Assembly: GCA_910587105.1 (NCBI GenBank)
Contig: CAJUMB010000005.1
Coordinates: 43,574 to 107,573 of the forward strand
Direction: 5' to 3'
Origin: an uncultured Lachnospiraceae bacterium
Lineage (GTDB): Bacteria; Bacillota; Clostridia; Lachnospirales; Lachnospiraceae
DNA: 64,000 nt
Below are positions 53,493 through 63,443 of this stretch, piece after piece; position 1 is the stretch's first letter, and each line of letters begins with the position of its first letter. The position numbers and the translations under genes were made by a program. The notes beneath the pieces are model-generated. The model worked only from the letters and a program-made list of their open reading frames with translations. It searched no databases and was not told the origin of the DNA.

Positions 53493-54713
53493 TTAGTTTG
53501 CATAAGTCCCATTGTACCTCAGCATATTCTCAATAAAAATCCCGTATCCGCTTGTCGAGTCCTGGACAAAAACGTGAGTTACCGCGCCCACTGCTTTTCC
53601 ATTTTGAAGGACCGGACTTCCGCTCATTCCCTGGACTATCCCGCCTGTCTTTTCCAGCAGTCTGCGGTCAGTGACTTTTAAAACAAAACTTTTATTCGTA
53701 TCCGGATGATTCAGATCAATACTGACGATTTCCACCTGATATTCGTCTACTTTTCCGTCCACACTGCACAGGATGCTGGCCTCCCCCAGTTCCATTTCCT
53801 GCTTGTATCCCACTTCCATGGGCTGCAGCGTCAAGTTTTCCACATACCCTGGGTCCAGCCTGCCATAAATGCCGTTTTCTCCGTTTTGAGATATGGTCCC
53901 GATAATATTGGAATGATCATAACGGATCAGCCCGGAAAGTTCTCCAGGACTTCCCTTGGTTCCTTTATGAATCCCTATAATCTGGGCCTTATACAAGTCT
54001 CCATTGCAGATTTGCATCAGTTCTCCGGTATCCACATCACTGATGCCGTGCCCCAGCGCTCCAAAGTCTCCCTCCTGGTCCATATAAGTAAGTGTTCCAA
54101 TGCCCTGCGTATTATCCCGCACCCAGATTCCCAGCTTGTAATCTCCAGCCTCGTCCATCACCGGATTCAGCGCCATATGAATTTCCTCTCCTCTGCGCAG
54201 CAGAGACAAATCTACAGAGTCTCCTCCACAGGTCTGAATCTTGTGAATCAGCTCCCTCTTATTCCCCACACGTTCCTGATTCATGGCCACAATATAATCT
54301 CCCGGCTGTACCAGATTCCTGGCCGGTTCATAGGACAGTCCGTCTTCTCCTGTGATCTCACCGCTGTCAATGATAAGAACTCCCTGTGTTTCCATATAAA
54401 CGCCGACTGTATTACCGCTCACATAGATATCCGTGGGCTCCACAACCTGGACTTTAATCTGTTTCAGCGGAATCAGCCCGAATAAATCACATTGGAGATG
54501 AAAGCGCTCACCCCCTGAGACAGGTATGGCGTCGTCCAGAGAAAGCCATGGTTTTTCCAGCCTGTTTAAACACTCTGTCTCCTCACCCTTCACAATATTA
54601 AGCTGATCTGGCAGATGATCACGTATTTGGAAATACCCCATACAGGTAAAAAGTATGGTCCCAGCCAGCACCAGCGTCCATAAAATTTTTCGAAACTTTT
54701 CTTTCCGGCTCAT
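53493..54713 (-). CDS. spoIVB: SpoIVB peptidase
   Basis: Forespore serine protease (S55) that signals for sigma-K activation. One N-terminal membrane helix (about 10-30), a PDZ-like domain (about 105-190) and the catalytic domain: GALGHGISD with the histidine, and nucleophile Ser in GMSGSPVLQNGKAVGAVTHVFVQD. About 406 residues; ATG 54713 or 54725 are both possible, since AAGGG lies immediately before the latter. Next to spo0A and recN, the conserved setting. Confidence 0.95.
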   Translation of the reverse strand: MSRKEKFRKILWTLVLAGTILFTCMGYFQIRDHLPDQLNIVKGEETECLNRLEKPWLSLDDAIPVSGGERFHLQCDLFGLIPLKQIKVQVVEPTDIYVSGNTVGVYMETQGVLIIDSGEITGEDGLSYEPARNLVQPGDYIVAMNQERVGNKRELIHKIQTCGGDSVDLSLLRRGEEIHMALNPVMDEAGDYKLGIWVRDNTQGIGTLTYMDQEGDFGALGHGISDVDTGELMQICNGDLYKAQIIGIHKGTKGSPGELSGLIRYDHSNIIGTISQNGENGIYGRLDPGYVENLTLQPMEVGYKQEMELGEASILCSVDGKVDEYQVEIVSIDLNHPDTNKSFVLKVTDRRLLEKTGGIVQGMSGSPVLQNGKAVGAVTHVFVQDSTSGYGIFIENMLRYNGTYAN

Positions 54714-54800
54714 ACTATCACACATCCCTTCTTTAGAAATCCAAACGCTTAAAAACTGTTAAAAAGTTAATGTTTAATTCTTGACAGTTCCTTAGAAAGC

Positions 54801-54838
54801 GAAAAAGAAAGAGTATATACCCTGGTATACACTCTCTT
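54801..54838 (-). terminator. Terminator of recN
   Basis: Minus strand GAGTGTATACC, short loop, GGGTATATACTC then TTTCTTTTTC. Confidence 0.75.
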
Positions 54839-54852
54839 AGTATGTGATAATA

Positions 54853-56544
54853 TTATAATTTCAGTCTTGAATTTTTTTGTTTGCCTGCCAATTCTTTCAT
54901 CTCTCTGGCACTGTCCAAAACCCTCTCGGTTATCTCTGCGCCTCCCAGCAGTCTGGCAAGCTCTGTCACTGTTTCCTCCTGATTCAGCAGATGAATATGT
55001 GTGAGGGTGTCCTCTCCCTGCTGTCTTTTTTCAATTACATAGTGGGCATCTGCCATAGAAGCAATCTGAGGAAGATGGGTAATGCAGATCACCTGACGCT
55101 GTGTGCCGATATAAGCCATCTTTTCAGAAACTTTCTGTGCCGTTCTTCCGCTGATTCCTGTATCAATCTCGTCAAAAATCAGAGTCTCTACCTGATCTTT
55201 ATCTGCCAGAAGGGTTTTTACTGCCAGCATGATTCTGGAAAGCTCCCCGCCAGACACTACTTTATCAAAGGGTTTTCTCGGTTCTCCAGGATTTACTGCA
55301 ATCATAAATTCCACCTGATCGGCCCCATTTGCCCCACAAGACTGTTCTGTAAACTCAATGGCAAAATCCACATCGAGAAAGTTCAGGTCTTTTAAATGAT
55401 CCTTGATTCCCTGTTCCAGCTGCCTGGCAGATTCCTTCCGGTATTTTGTCAGAATTTTACATTCTTCCTTCAAATCCCGGCTCTTTTCTTCTAGTTTCTG
55501 CTCCATTTCCTTTTTATATTCTTCATAAGACTGGAGTTTGACTAATTTTTCTTTTTGTCTATTCTGGTATTTCTGGATTTCCTCTACTGAATTTCCATAT
55601 TTTGCTTTTAAACGATTGATAAGATCCAGACGCTGTTCGATTTGATAGTATTTTTCTTCATCAAATTCCCATTCAGACAGATAGTCTGTCAATTCCCGGT
55701 TAAAATCATTGAGCAGGCCGTCTATATCTATGAGCATTTCTTCCAGAGGGGCCAGATCTTCATCCAGAGAGGACAGTCCCGAAAACAGGTGGACGCCTTC
55801 TCCCAGCCTGTCACCGGCTCCAGCCGGTCCGTCATATCCTGTACAGTTATGTACCTGGTTTAAAGTCTCCAGGATCTTTTTCCCATTGCTCAGTTTCCGA
55901 TACTGCTTCTCCAGTTCCTCATCCTCTCCTGGCTGCAGATTGGCATCTTCCAATTCCTTCAGCTCAAACTCCAGAAATGAAAGCTCCCTTTTTCGCTGTT
56001 CTTCGTCCATATCACCCTCGTGGAACTGTCTGTATAATTTCTGATAAGACTGATAGGCAGAAGCAGCTTTTGCCCGGGCAGAGGCAATTTTTTCCTTTCC
56101 ATACTCATCCAGAATATCCAGCTGCCGCTTACGGTTTAAAAGAGACTGGTGCTCATGCTGGCCATGAATGTCCAAAAGCAGGGCCCCCACAGACCTCATC
56201 TGAGCGGCAGTGCGGGTCTCCCCGTTAATCCGGTTCACACTCCTTTTCCCCGTCATCCTCCGGGCAATACACACCTGTCCATCCTCCGGGTACACCTCCA
56301 GTTTTTCCAGAGCTTTCACAATCCTGGGATCTTCCACCTGGAAAGTGAGCTCCACCAGCGCATACTCCGCATCTTCCCGTATCATCTCCCGGGACATTTT
56401 CCCCCCGAGAGCCAGTTGGACAGAACCCAGCAGAATTGATTTTCCCGCTCCTGTCTCACCCGTCAATATATTCAGCCCCGGCTGGAATTCCACCTCTTCT
56501 TCCCGTATCAGAGCTAAATTCTTCACATGCAAATTCAACAACAT
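54853..56544 (-). CDS. recN: DNA repair protein RecN
   Basis: SMC-like ATPase of double-strand break repair, 563 residues. Walker A GETGAGKSI near the start, a long coiled coil (about 150-370), the signature VVSGGELSRIMLA and Walker B LIFDEIDTGISG. ATG 56544 follows GGAGG by 8 bases. Part of argR-recN-spoIVB, the usual Firmicutes order. Confidence 0.97.
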   Translation of the reverse strand: MLLNLHVKNLALIREEEVEFQPGLNILTGETGAGKSILLGSVQLALGGKMSREMIREDAEYALVELTFQVEDPRIVKALEKLEVYPEDGQVCIARRMTGKRSVNRINGETRTAAQMRSVGALLLDIHGQHEHQSLLNRKRQLDILDEYGKEKIASARAKAASAYQSYQKLYRQFHEGDMDEEQRKRELSFLEFELKELEDANLQPGEDEELEKQYRKLSNGKKILETLNQVHNCTGYDGPAGAGDRLGEGVHLFSGLSSLDEDLAPLEEMLIDIDGLLNDFNRELTDYLSEWEFDEEKYYQIEQRLDLINRLKAKYGNSVEEIQKYQNRQKEKLVKLQSYEEYKKEMEQKLEEKSRDLKEECKILTKYRKESARQLEQGIKDHLKDLNFLDVDFAIEFTEQSCGANGADQVEFMIAVNPGEPRKPFDKVVSGGELSRIMLAVKTLLADKDQVETLIFDEIDTGISGRTAQKVSEKMAYIGTQRQVICITHLPQIASMADAHYVIEKRQQGEDTLTHIHLLNQEETVTELARLLGGAEITERVLDSAREMKELAGKQKNSRLKL

Positions 56545-56565
56545 CCGGCATTCCTCCTGGGTATT

Positions 56566-57024
56566 CTATTCCCCATCCTCCAATACAGACTGCAGTCTGT
56601 CCATAACCAGCCTGCTGGACTGTGCATCTCTCACCACACACATAATCGTATCATCTCCCGCAATACAGCCAAGGACTTCCTCCCATTTCATCTCATCCAA
56701 AACGGCAGCGGCAGCCATGGCCATCCCGGAGGCTGTCCGTATCACCAGAATATTCTGGGACACATCCACAGATACAAACGCCTCCCGGAAAACCCTGAAA
56801 TTTCTCCCATCTGCGTCATTTCCCCGCTCTTGTGCCGTCGAATAGACCAGTTTTCCCCTGCTGTTTGCATTTTTCTGCAGATTCAGTTCCCGGATATCCC
56901 TGGATATGGTTGACTGGGTAGCTGCATATCCAGCTTCCTGAAGCCTCTGGGCCAGCTCCTCCTGAGTCTCGATCTCAAATTCTTCCACCAAATCTATGAT
57001 TTTCCTCTGCCTTTGCAGCTTCAT
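56566..57024 (-). CDS. argR: Arginine repressor ArgR
   Basis: Arginine-responsive regulator, 152 residues. N-terminal winged helix with the family motif AATQSTISRDIRELNL, C-terminal arginine-binding oligomerisation domain with VIRTASGMAMAAAAVLDEM and IAGDDTIMCVVRD. ATG 57024 follows AGGAG. An inverted repeat lies between it and nadK. Confidence 0.96.
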   Translation of the reverse strand: MKLQRQRKIIDLVEEFEIETQEELAQRLQEAGYAATQSTISRDIRELNLQKNANSRGKLVYSTAQERGNDADGRNFRVFREAFVSVDVSQNILVIRTASGMAMAAAAVLDEMKWEEVLGCIAGDDTIMCVVRDAQSSRLVMDRLQSVLEDGE

Positions 57025-57042
57025 TCCAAACTCCTACTAACA

Positions 57043-57110
57043 GAACTGTCTGTAAATAACCTACTGCGCTGTCCTGCCTTGTTCTGCTGCAGATTATTTA
57101 CATACAGTTC
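57043..57110. repeat. Inverted repeat between nadK and argR
   Basis: GAACTGTCTGTAAATAACCT and its near-complement at the other side (TTATTTACATACAGTTC) form a 68-base element. It fills the gap between nadK and argR and starts directly after the nadK stop. It is different in sequence from the 160 bp palindromic family. Confidence 0.65.
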
Positions 57111-57974
57111 CTAATGATTGCTCATTTTCCGGCGCAGGACTTCCACAAAACTCAAATCGCTCATTTTAATTATCCTGGTACTGGCCTGGGCCTTCTCAAT
57201 CACAATTTTGTCTCCGGTCTCCATGGGTACAGAAGTATCACCGTCGAAGGCCGCCAGTCCCGACGCACGGGACTGCCGGCGTCCTTCTCCCATTTCCACT
57301 GTGATAACGTCCTCTCCCGGCAGTATAATGCTGCGGGAATTTAACGTATGAGGCGCCAGGGGAGTGATCACTGTCATACAGGCACCGGGCGAGACAATGG
57401 GCCCCCCTGCAGACAAACTATACCCTGTGGAACCTGTGGGGGTGGCGATAATCATACCGTCCGCATTGTATTCATTCAAATATCCGCCATTTACATAATT
57501 GCGCAGGCAGATTACCCGCAGAGGCCCGTCTCGGCTGATCACAATATCATTGAGGGCAATACCGCTTCCCGCCGCTTCCCCCTCATGATATACAGTGCCT
57601 TTAAGCATCATCCGTTCTTCAATCTCATAATCGTCACAAATGAGCTTGTCCAGTGCCGGCCAGATTCCCTGCCTGTCTACTTCCGCCAGATATCCCAGAG
57701 TCCCCATGTTAATTCCGAACAAAGGAATTTTCGTATGCACCACGTCTCTGGCTGCCTGGAGCAGCGTGCCATCCCCGCCCAGAACAATAATGCACTGGGT
57801 CGGCTCCGGGATCAATCTGGGATCTGTATAGTGATACGCGCCCTCTGCCCGTTTGGCAGATACCCTCTGTATATCACAGGAGCATCCGTGTTTTTCCAGA
57901 TAATCTGCCACCTGCCGGGTGACCTGCATTCCCGCATCTTTTTCCCCATTTGTTATGATATAAAACTTATCCAT
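57111..57974 (-). CDS. nadK: NAD kinase
   Basis: Makes NADP from NAD and ATP. The 287 residues show LGGDGTLLQAARD, FGINMGTLGYLAEV and the substrate-binding ATPTGSTGYSLSAGGPI motif. ATG 57974 follows GGGGG. It lies 12 bases after tlyA. Confidence 0.97.
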   Translation of the reverse strand: MDKFYIITNGEKDAGMQVTRQVADYLEKHGCSCDIQRVSAKRAEGAYHYTDPRLIPEPTQCIIVLGGDGTLLQAARDVVHTKIPLFGINMGTLGYLAEVDRQGIWPALDKLICDDYEIEERMMLKGTVYHEGEAAGSGIALNDIVISRDGPLRVICLRNYVNGGYLNEYNADGMIIATPTGSTGYSLSAGGPIVSPGACMTVITPLAPHTLNSRSIILPGEDVITVEMGEGRRQSRASGLAAFDGDTSVPMETGDKIVIEKAQASTRIIKMSDLSFVEVLRRKMSNH

Positions 57975-57986
57975 AATCCCCCACTA

Positions 57987-58799
57987 TCATTGCTTTTTAT
58001 CAAGGGCATCATGTGCCCTGCAGACAACAGCATCCACCTGCTCCCATGAAAAAGCATCCGCTGCATCCTGCACCTTTTTCAGGTGAACCAGATACTCAAT
58101 GTTTCCTTCCGGACCTTTTACCGGGGAATATTCCAGATTTTCCGCCTGATAGCCCAGTTCTCCGGCAAAAGACAGTACTTTGGCGATTACTTCCCGATGC
58201 ACCTTCCCGTCGCGGACCACGCCCTTTTTCCCCACCTGCTCTCTCCCCGCCTCAAATTGGGGTTTTATCAGACATACTGCCTCACCATTTTCGCAGAGGA
58301 GTTCTCTCACCGGACCCAGCACCTTTTCCAGCGAAATAAAAGACACATCCACAGATACAAAATCCATCTGTTCGCCAATGTCTTCCTTTGTCACATACCG
58401 GATATTGGTTCTCTCCATGCAGACCACCCGCTCATCCTGGCGGATTTTCCAATCCAGCTGTCCATGGCCCACATCCACCGCAAATACTTTTGCCGCCCCG
58501 TTCTGCAGCATACAGTCAGTAAATCCGCCGGTAGAAGCCCCCACATCCATGCAGACCTTCCCCTCCAGACGGATGGGAAAGCTGTCCAGCGCTTTTTTCA
58601 GCTTCAGTCCTCCCCTGCTCACATAGGGCAGGGGGTTTCCCTTTACCTCAATGGAAACCGTATCCGCAAACATAGTCCCCGCCTTGTCTTCTTTTTGTCC
58701 CTCCACGTATACATGGCCGGACATAATCACCGCCTTGGCCTTTTCTCTGGAATTGGCCAGATTTCTCTTGACCAGCAGCACATCTAACCGTTCTTTCAT
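57987..58799 (-). CDS. TlyA family rRNA 2'-O-methyltransferase
   Basis: 270 residues: an S4 RNA-binding domain (about 5-65, RLDVLLVKRNLANSREKAKAVI) followed by a Rossmann methyltransferase with CMDVGASTGGFTDCML and the KPQFEAGREQVGKKG catalytic region. TlyA-type enzymes methylate 16S and/or 23S rRNA cytidines; some are haemolysin-annotated. The ATG overlaps the dxs stop by 4 bases. Confidence 0.94.
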   Translation of the reverse strand: MKERLDVLLVKRNLANSREKAKAVIMSGHVYVEGQKEDKAGTMFADTVSIEVKGNPLPYVSRGGLKLKKALDSFPIRLEGKVCMDVGASTGGFTDCMLQNGAAKVFAVDVGHGQLDWKIRQDERVVCMERTNIRYVTKEDIGEQMDFVSVDVSFISLEKVLGPVRELLCENGEAVCLIKPQFEAGREQVGKKGVVRDGKVHREVIAKVLSFAGELGYQAENLEYSPVKGPEGNIEYLVHLKKVQDAADAFSWEQVDAVVCRAHDALDKKQ

Positions 58800-60658
58800 C
58801 TGTCCATCTGCTCCTTAATAGCGGAAACCATACTTTCCACGTCCAAATGTATCTGCTTCTTCAACTGGTCCACACTGCCGTGGCCCACAAATTCATCGGG
58901 TATGCCAAAGGAAATCACCTGAATCTGCGGATACCGCTGGGACATGTACCCGCGCACACTCTGCCCCAGACCTCCGGACAGCACATTTTCCTCCATGGTA
59001 ACCAGTGTGTGGTGATCCTGTGCCAGTTCATCCAGGCATTCCAGATCCAGCGGTTTCGCAAAACGCATGTTCACCAGGCTGGGACAAACGTTCTCTGTCT
59101 CCAGTGCCTCCTGCACCCGCTTCCCGTCAGCCACCATACTTCCCATGGGCAGCAGTGCCAATCCCCTGCCGCGAACCAGCCATTCCGCCTTTCCCATCTC
59201 TATGGGCCTGCGGTATTCTTCCAGTTCTTCACACGCCTCTCCTCTGGGATAGCGGACTGCGGCAGGTCCTGGACAGGATACGGCAAATTCCAGCATATCC
59301 GCCAGTTCCCATCTGTTCTTGGGCGCCATCACTGTCATATTGGGCATCATGGACAGGTAGCCCAGGTCAAAACATCCGTGGTGGGTCTCCCCGTCACTGC
59401 CCACCAGCCCGGCCCGGTCAATGGCGAATACCACATGGATATTCTGCATACACACATCGTGCAGAATCTGGTCAAAGGCTCTCTGCAGAAACGAAGAATA
59501 GACTGCCACTACCGGAATCAGCCCCCCCAGCGCCAGCCCAGCCGCGAAAGTTACCGCATGTGCTTCCGCAATCCCCACATCGAAAAAACGCTGCGGAAAC
59601 CGCTGTGCAAAACCATTCAGCCCGGTTCCAAGAGGCATGGCTGCCGTGATGGCTGCAATCCGGCAGTCCTCCTGCCCCAGCTTACACACTGCGGCGGAAA
59701 AAACATCTGTATAAGACGGTTTCTCACTCTTTTTCCTAGGCGTCCCCGTGGCAATCCGAAAAGGAGCTGTCCCGTGAAATCTGTCTGGATGACGCATGGC
59801 CGGACCATAGCCCCGCCCTTTTTGTGTGAGCACATGGAGAATCACCGGCCCCTCCACCCGCTTTGCCTCGTTTAACAGTTTCATCATCTGCCGGGTGTCA
59901 TGTCCGTCCACAGGCCCCAGATAGGTCAGACCCATGTTTTCAAACAACATCCCCGGAATGAGCAGCTCCTTGATCACAGACTTTGTTTTATGGACAGCCT
60001 CCACCATAGACTCTCCCAGTCCCGGAACCTTTTTCAGATTTTTCCGCACACTGAGTTTCAGCCCTGTGTACACTTCTGCCGTGCGCAGACTGCTCAGATA
60101 CCTGGAGATTCCTCCCACATTGGGGGAGATGGACATCTTATTATCATTGAGCACAATGATAAAATTTTTATCCAGCTCCGCCGCATTGTTCATAGCTTCA
60201 TAGGCCATCCCCCCGGTGAGGGCTCCGTCTCCGATCACGGAGATCACATAATAAGATTCCCCCTTCAGGTCCCTGGCTCTCACATAGCCGGTTCCTGCTG
60301 AAATAGACGTGGAGCTGTGTCCGGTGTCAAAAGAATCACAGGGGCTTTCACTCCGCTTGGGAAATCCACTGAGCCCTCCCAGCTGCCGCAGTGTGGAAAA
60401 TTCATCCTTTCGTCCGGTAAGAATTTTGTGGGTGTATGCCTGATGGCCCACATCCCATATGATTTTATCCTCTGGCAGATGAAATACATTGTGCAGAGCC
60501 ATGGTCAATTCCACCGCCCCCAGATTGGAGGACAGATGGCCTCCTGTTTCACTGAGGTGCTCCACAAGAAACCTGCGGATTTCAGATGCCAGGGCAGGAA
60601 ACTCGTCCAGCGGTATCTTCTGTATATCATTGGGCTTTTGGATCTTCTCTAATATCAC
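58796..60658 (-). CDS. dxs: 1-deoxy-D-xylulose-5-phosphate synthase
   Basis: Thiamine diphosphate enzyme opening the MEP isoprenoid pathway from pyruvate and glyceraldehyde phosphate. 620 residues with GDGALTGGMAYEAMNN, the LNDNKMSISPNVGG segment, a central pyrimidine domain (GIAEAHAVTFAAGLA) and a transketolase C-terminal domain. The start is GTG 60658 after GAGGAA. It is directly upstream of tlyA and downstream of ispA. Confidence 0.97.
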   Translation of the reverse strand: MILEKIQKPNDIQKIPLDEFPALASEIRRFLVEHLSETGGHLSSNLGAVELTMALHNVFHLPEDKIIWDVGHQAYTHKILTGRKDEFSTLRQLGGLSGFPKRSESPCDSFDTGHSSTSISAGTGYVRARDLKGESYYVISVIGDGALTGGMAYEAMNNAAELDKNFIIVLNDNKMSISPNVGGISRYLSSLRTAEVYTGLKLSVRKNLKKVPGLGESMVEAVHKTKSVIKELLIPGMLFENMGLTYLGPVDGHDTRQMMKLLNEAKRVEGPVILHVLTQKGRGYGPAMRHPDRFHGTAPFRIATGTPRKKSEKPSYTDVFSAAVCKLGQEDCRIAAITAAMPLGTGLNGFAQRFPQRFFDVGIAEAHAVTFAAGLALGGLIPVVAVYSSFLQRAFDQILHDVCMQNIHVVFAIDRAGLVGSDGETHHGCFDLGYLSMMPNMTVMAPKNRWELADMLEFAVSCPGPAAVRYPRGEACEELEEYRRPIEMGKAEWLVRGRGLALLPMGSMVADGKRVQEALETENVCPSLVNMRFAKPLDLECLDELAQDHHTLVTMEENVLSGGLGQSVRGYMSQRYPQIQVISFGIPDEFVGHGSVDQLKKQIHLDVESMVSAIKEQMDR

Positions 60659-60673
60659 AGTATCGTTCCTCGA

Positions 60674-61561
60674 TTATTTATTACGGGTTACCAGCTGCCG
60701 GACCAGACAAAGAAGAAACTCTTTTTCCCCAGCCATCCCTTCCAGTATTTCCACAGCTTCCCCGGACAGCCGTTTTACCTGGCCGGCTGCCTCCTCCATG
60801 CCATACAGTGTAACATAGGTGCTTTTTTGGTTCTTTTCATCACTATGTACAGGCTTTCCCAGCTCCGAGAGGTTTCCTGACACGTCCAGAATATCATCTT
60901 GAATCTGAAAGGCCAATCCGATCTTTTGTCCAGCCTGTTCCATTGCACGTATCTGTTCATCCCCAGCCCCTGCCAGAACTGCTCCGATCATAAAAGCCGC
61001 CTCAATCAGTGCCGATGTTTTGTTCAGGTAGATGGAAATCAGCGCATCCCCATCCAGCACTTTCCCCCCGCAGTCCACATCCACGCTCTGGCCGCCCAGC
61101 ATTCCATACAGACCAGACTTTGCCGCCAGAATCTGCATGGCCAGCACCACCCGTGAGGTGTTTTCTGTCAAATCAAATCCGTGCAAAGCAGCCTCATAAG
61201 CGTAATTCAGCAGGGCATCCCCGCTTAAAATCCCCATGGCTTCCCCGAAAACCACATGGGAAGCTTTCCTGCCACGGCGGTAATCGTCATTATCCAGCGC
61301 AGGCAGGTCATCGTGAACCAGAGAATGGGTGTGGATCATTTCAAGAGCCGCCATAAAAGGCTCTGCCAGATTTCCCATACCCCCAAACATCCTGTAAGAC
61401 TCCTGCAGAAACAATGGGCGCAGACGTTTCCCACCTGCCATCATGGCATAATTCATGGCCTGTGCCAGTCTGCCGGCAAATCCTTCCTCCTGGGGCAGAT
61501 AGCGGCGTATGCACGCTTCCGCTTCGGCTGTTCTCTGTTCCAGTTCTTTTTCAAAATTCAC
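60674..61561 (-). CDS. ispA: Polyprenyl synthetase (farnesyl diphosphate synthase type)
   Basis: Elongates isoprenyl diphosphates made from dxs products. 295 residues with first aspartate-rich motif HDDLPALDNDD and second QIQDDILDV, plus GGKRLRP near the start. The GTG start lies inside the xseB end, giving an 11-base overlap after GGAGAG. Confidence 0.93.
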   Translation of the reverse strand: MNFEKELEQRTAEAEACIRRYLPQEEGFAGRLAQAMNYAMMAGGKRLRPLFLQESYRMFGGMGNLAEPFMAALEMIHTHSLVHDDLPALDNDDYRRGRKASHVVFGEAMGILSGDALLNYAYEAALHGFDLTENTSRVVLAMQILAAKSGLYGMLGGQSVDVDCGGKVLDGDALISIYLNKTSALIEAAFMIGAVLAGAGDEQIRAMEQAGQKIGLAFQIQDDILDVSGNLSELGKPVHSDEKNQKSTYVTLYGMEEAAGQVKRLSGEAVEILEGMAGEKEFLLCLVRQLVTRNK

Positions 61562-61775
61562 TTAACTCTCCATTCTCATCTAACTGAAGCATCTCTTTTT
61601 CAACCCTGTCAATTTTGCTGCTGCACTCTTTTAACAGTTTCATTCCTGTCTGATAGACCTGAAAAGACTCCTCCAGTGAGATGTCTCTGCTCTCCAGGCG
61701 TTCCACCACCGCATCAAGCTCTGCGAAAGCCTGTTCCAGTGTAAGGGACTCCTGTTTCTCCTGCTGTTGTTCCAT
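61551..61775 (-). CDS. xseB: Exodeoxyribonuclease VII small subunit
   Basis: 74-residue helical subunit with the family pattern LEQAFAELDAVVERLESRDISLEESFQVYQTGMKLLKEC. ATG 61775 follows GGGAGG. It lies between xseA and ispA. Confidence 0.96.
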   Translation of the reverse strand: MEQQQEKQESLTLEQAFAELDAVVERLESRDISLEESFQVYQTGMKLLKECSSKIDRVEKEMLQLDENGELSEF

Positions 61776-61810
61776 ACTGATTCCTCCCTGCTTCCCGCAT
61801 CTGTTATCCG

Positions 61811-63010
61811 TTACCTCGGCAGCATATCCTCCACCCGGGCTTTCAAAGCGCCGTCAGTGACCTGTAACGTAATCAGATCTCCTCTTTCTGCCTGGGAAAT
61901 GCTCACCAGCGCCTTTCCATCTTTATCCGAAGCATAGGAAAATCCCTGCTGAAGTTTGTTCTGGGGCGAAAGTCCTTTCAACCTCTCCCCATACAGTTCC
62001 AGCTGTCCTTTTGCCTGTTCCATGCGCTGTTTCATGGCCTGGCGCAGTTTTTCCTCCATATCAGCCAGATACTGCTGTTTTTCCCGTATCTGGCTTTGAG
62101 GGCTTACATACTTCAGCCGCATCTGATACCTGCAAAATGTCTCCCTGACCAGACTCAGACGGCTTTCCATACCCACTTGTATCCGCTTTCCATACCCCAG
62201 AAGGGTTTCCATAAAAGCATGGTAATCATACACGGCCAGCTCCGCCGCCGCAGAAGGAGTGGGGGCCCGCAGGTCGGACACATAATCAATAATTGTAGTG
62301 TCTGTCTCATGACCCACGGCTGAGATAACAGGAACAGAACATTGAAACACTGCCCTGGCTACCTCTTCCTCATTGAATGCCCACAAATCCTCTATGGAAC
62401 CGCCGCCTCGTCCTACAATCATCACATCCACGCCAAAAGCCTCCAGGGCACGAATCCCTTTTACAATACTCTCCCTGGCGCCTTCGCCTTGCACAAGAGC
62501 AGGATAAAGAATGATGCGCACATAAGGATTTCTCCTGGAAGCTATATTTCTGATATCCTGGATGGCGGCCCCCACAGGAGCCGTCACAACACCTAGAGTC
62601 CGGATAAAACGGGGAATGGGTTTCTTATATTCCGGTGCAAACATTCCCATCTCTTCCAGTTCTGATTTCAAAGCCATGAACCGTTCATAGAGCAGTCCTG
62701 CCCCCTCCAGAGTAATCTTTCTGGCGTACAGCTGATAACGTCCGTCCCTCTGGTATACATCCACGCTGCCCTCCACCACAACTTTGTCCCCGTTTTTCAT
62801 GGAAAAAGCCAGGCCCCTGCGCTGCCCGGCAAACATGACACAGGCAATGGCCCCGCTCTCGTCCTTCAAGGTAAAATACAAATGCCCGGATGTATGATAT
62901 TTGCAGTTGGACACCTCTCCCTTCACAGATAAGTTCCGGAGCAGAAAATCCTGGGTAAACATATTCTTAATATAGGCATTCACCTGGCCGACAGAATAAA
63001 TACTTTTCAT
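61811..63010 (-). CDS. xseA: Exodeoxyribonuclease VII large subunit
   Basis: Catalytic subunit of the single-strand exonuclease. N-terminal OB domain (about 5-100, VGQVNAYIKNMF to GSVDVYQRDGRYQLYA), catalytic core with GVVTAPVGAAIQDI, RGGGSIEDLWAFN and SAVGHETDTTIID, and a coiled-coil C-terminus. About 399 residues; the start overlaps the nusB stop, ATG 63010 or 63016. Confidence 0.97.
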   Translation of the reverse strand: MKSIYSVGQVNAYIKNMFTQDFLLRNLSVKGEVSNCKYHTSGHLYFTLKDESGAIACVMFAGQRRGLAFSMKNGDKVVVEGSVDVYQRDGRYQLYARKITLEGAGLLYERFMALKSELEEMGMFAPEYKKPIPRFIRTLGVVTAPVGAAIQDIRNIASRRNPYVRIILYPALVQGEGARESIVKGIRALEAFGVDVMIVGRGGGSIEDLWAFNEEEVARAVFQCSVPVISAVGHETDTTIIDYVSDLRAPTPSAAAELAVYDYHAFMETLLGYGKRIQVGMESRLSLVRETFCRYQMRLKYVSPQSQIREKQQYLADMEEKLRQAMKQRMEQAKGQLELYGERLKGLSPQNKLQQGFSYASDKDGKALVSISQAERGDLITLQVTDGALKARVEDMLPR

Positions 63011-63426
63011 GAACATTGTTCCCCTTTGGTGCGGATGACTTTTCCCAAAAGCCCGTTAATAAAAGAAGCGGATTCTTCTCCGCCGTATTTCTTGGCAATT
63101 TCCACGGCTTCATTGGCTGCTACTTTTTCCGGCACATCTTCATCGTGATAGATCTCATACACTGCCAGACGCAGAATATTCAAATCCACCCGGCTCATGC
63201 GCCTTGTCTTCCAGCCCCGGGAAATCTCATTGAGCATACTGTCGATTTCAGAAATATGTTCCCGTATAGACGCATACTTTTTCTGCATATAGTCAGAATC
63301 CTGTTCCTCCAGAGACTCCAGTTCCTCCAGATAGACGCACACCTGGTCTTCCAGTTCTTCTGGCTGGTGAAACTCACTCATAAACAGAAGTTTGAAAATA
63401 TTCTCCCTAAGTCCTCTTCTCCCCAT
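63007..63426 (-). CDS. nusB: Transcription antitermination factor NusB
   Basis: RNA-binding factor for rRNA transcription. 139 helical residues: RRGLRENIFKLLFMSEF at the start, then VDLNILRLAVYEI and VAANEAVEIAKKYGGEESASFINGLLG. ATG 63426 follows GGGAGG by 4 bases; an upstream ATG at 63438 lies before that site. Confidence 0.96.
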   Translation of the reverse strand: MGRRGLRENIFKLLFMSEFHQPEELEDQVCVYLEELESLEEQDSDYMQKKYASIREHISEIDSMLNEISRGWKTRRMSRVDLNILRLAVYEIYHDEDVPEKVAANEAVEIAKKYGGEESASFINGLLGKVIRTKGEQCS

Positions 63427-63443
63427 GCTTCCTCCCAAAAGGC

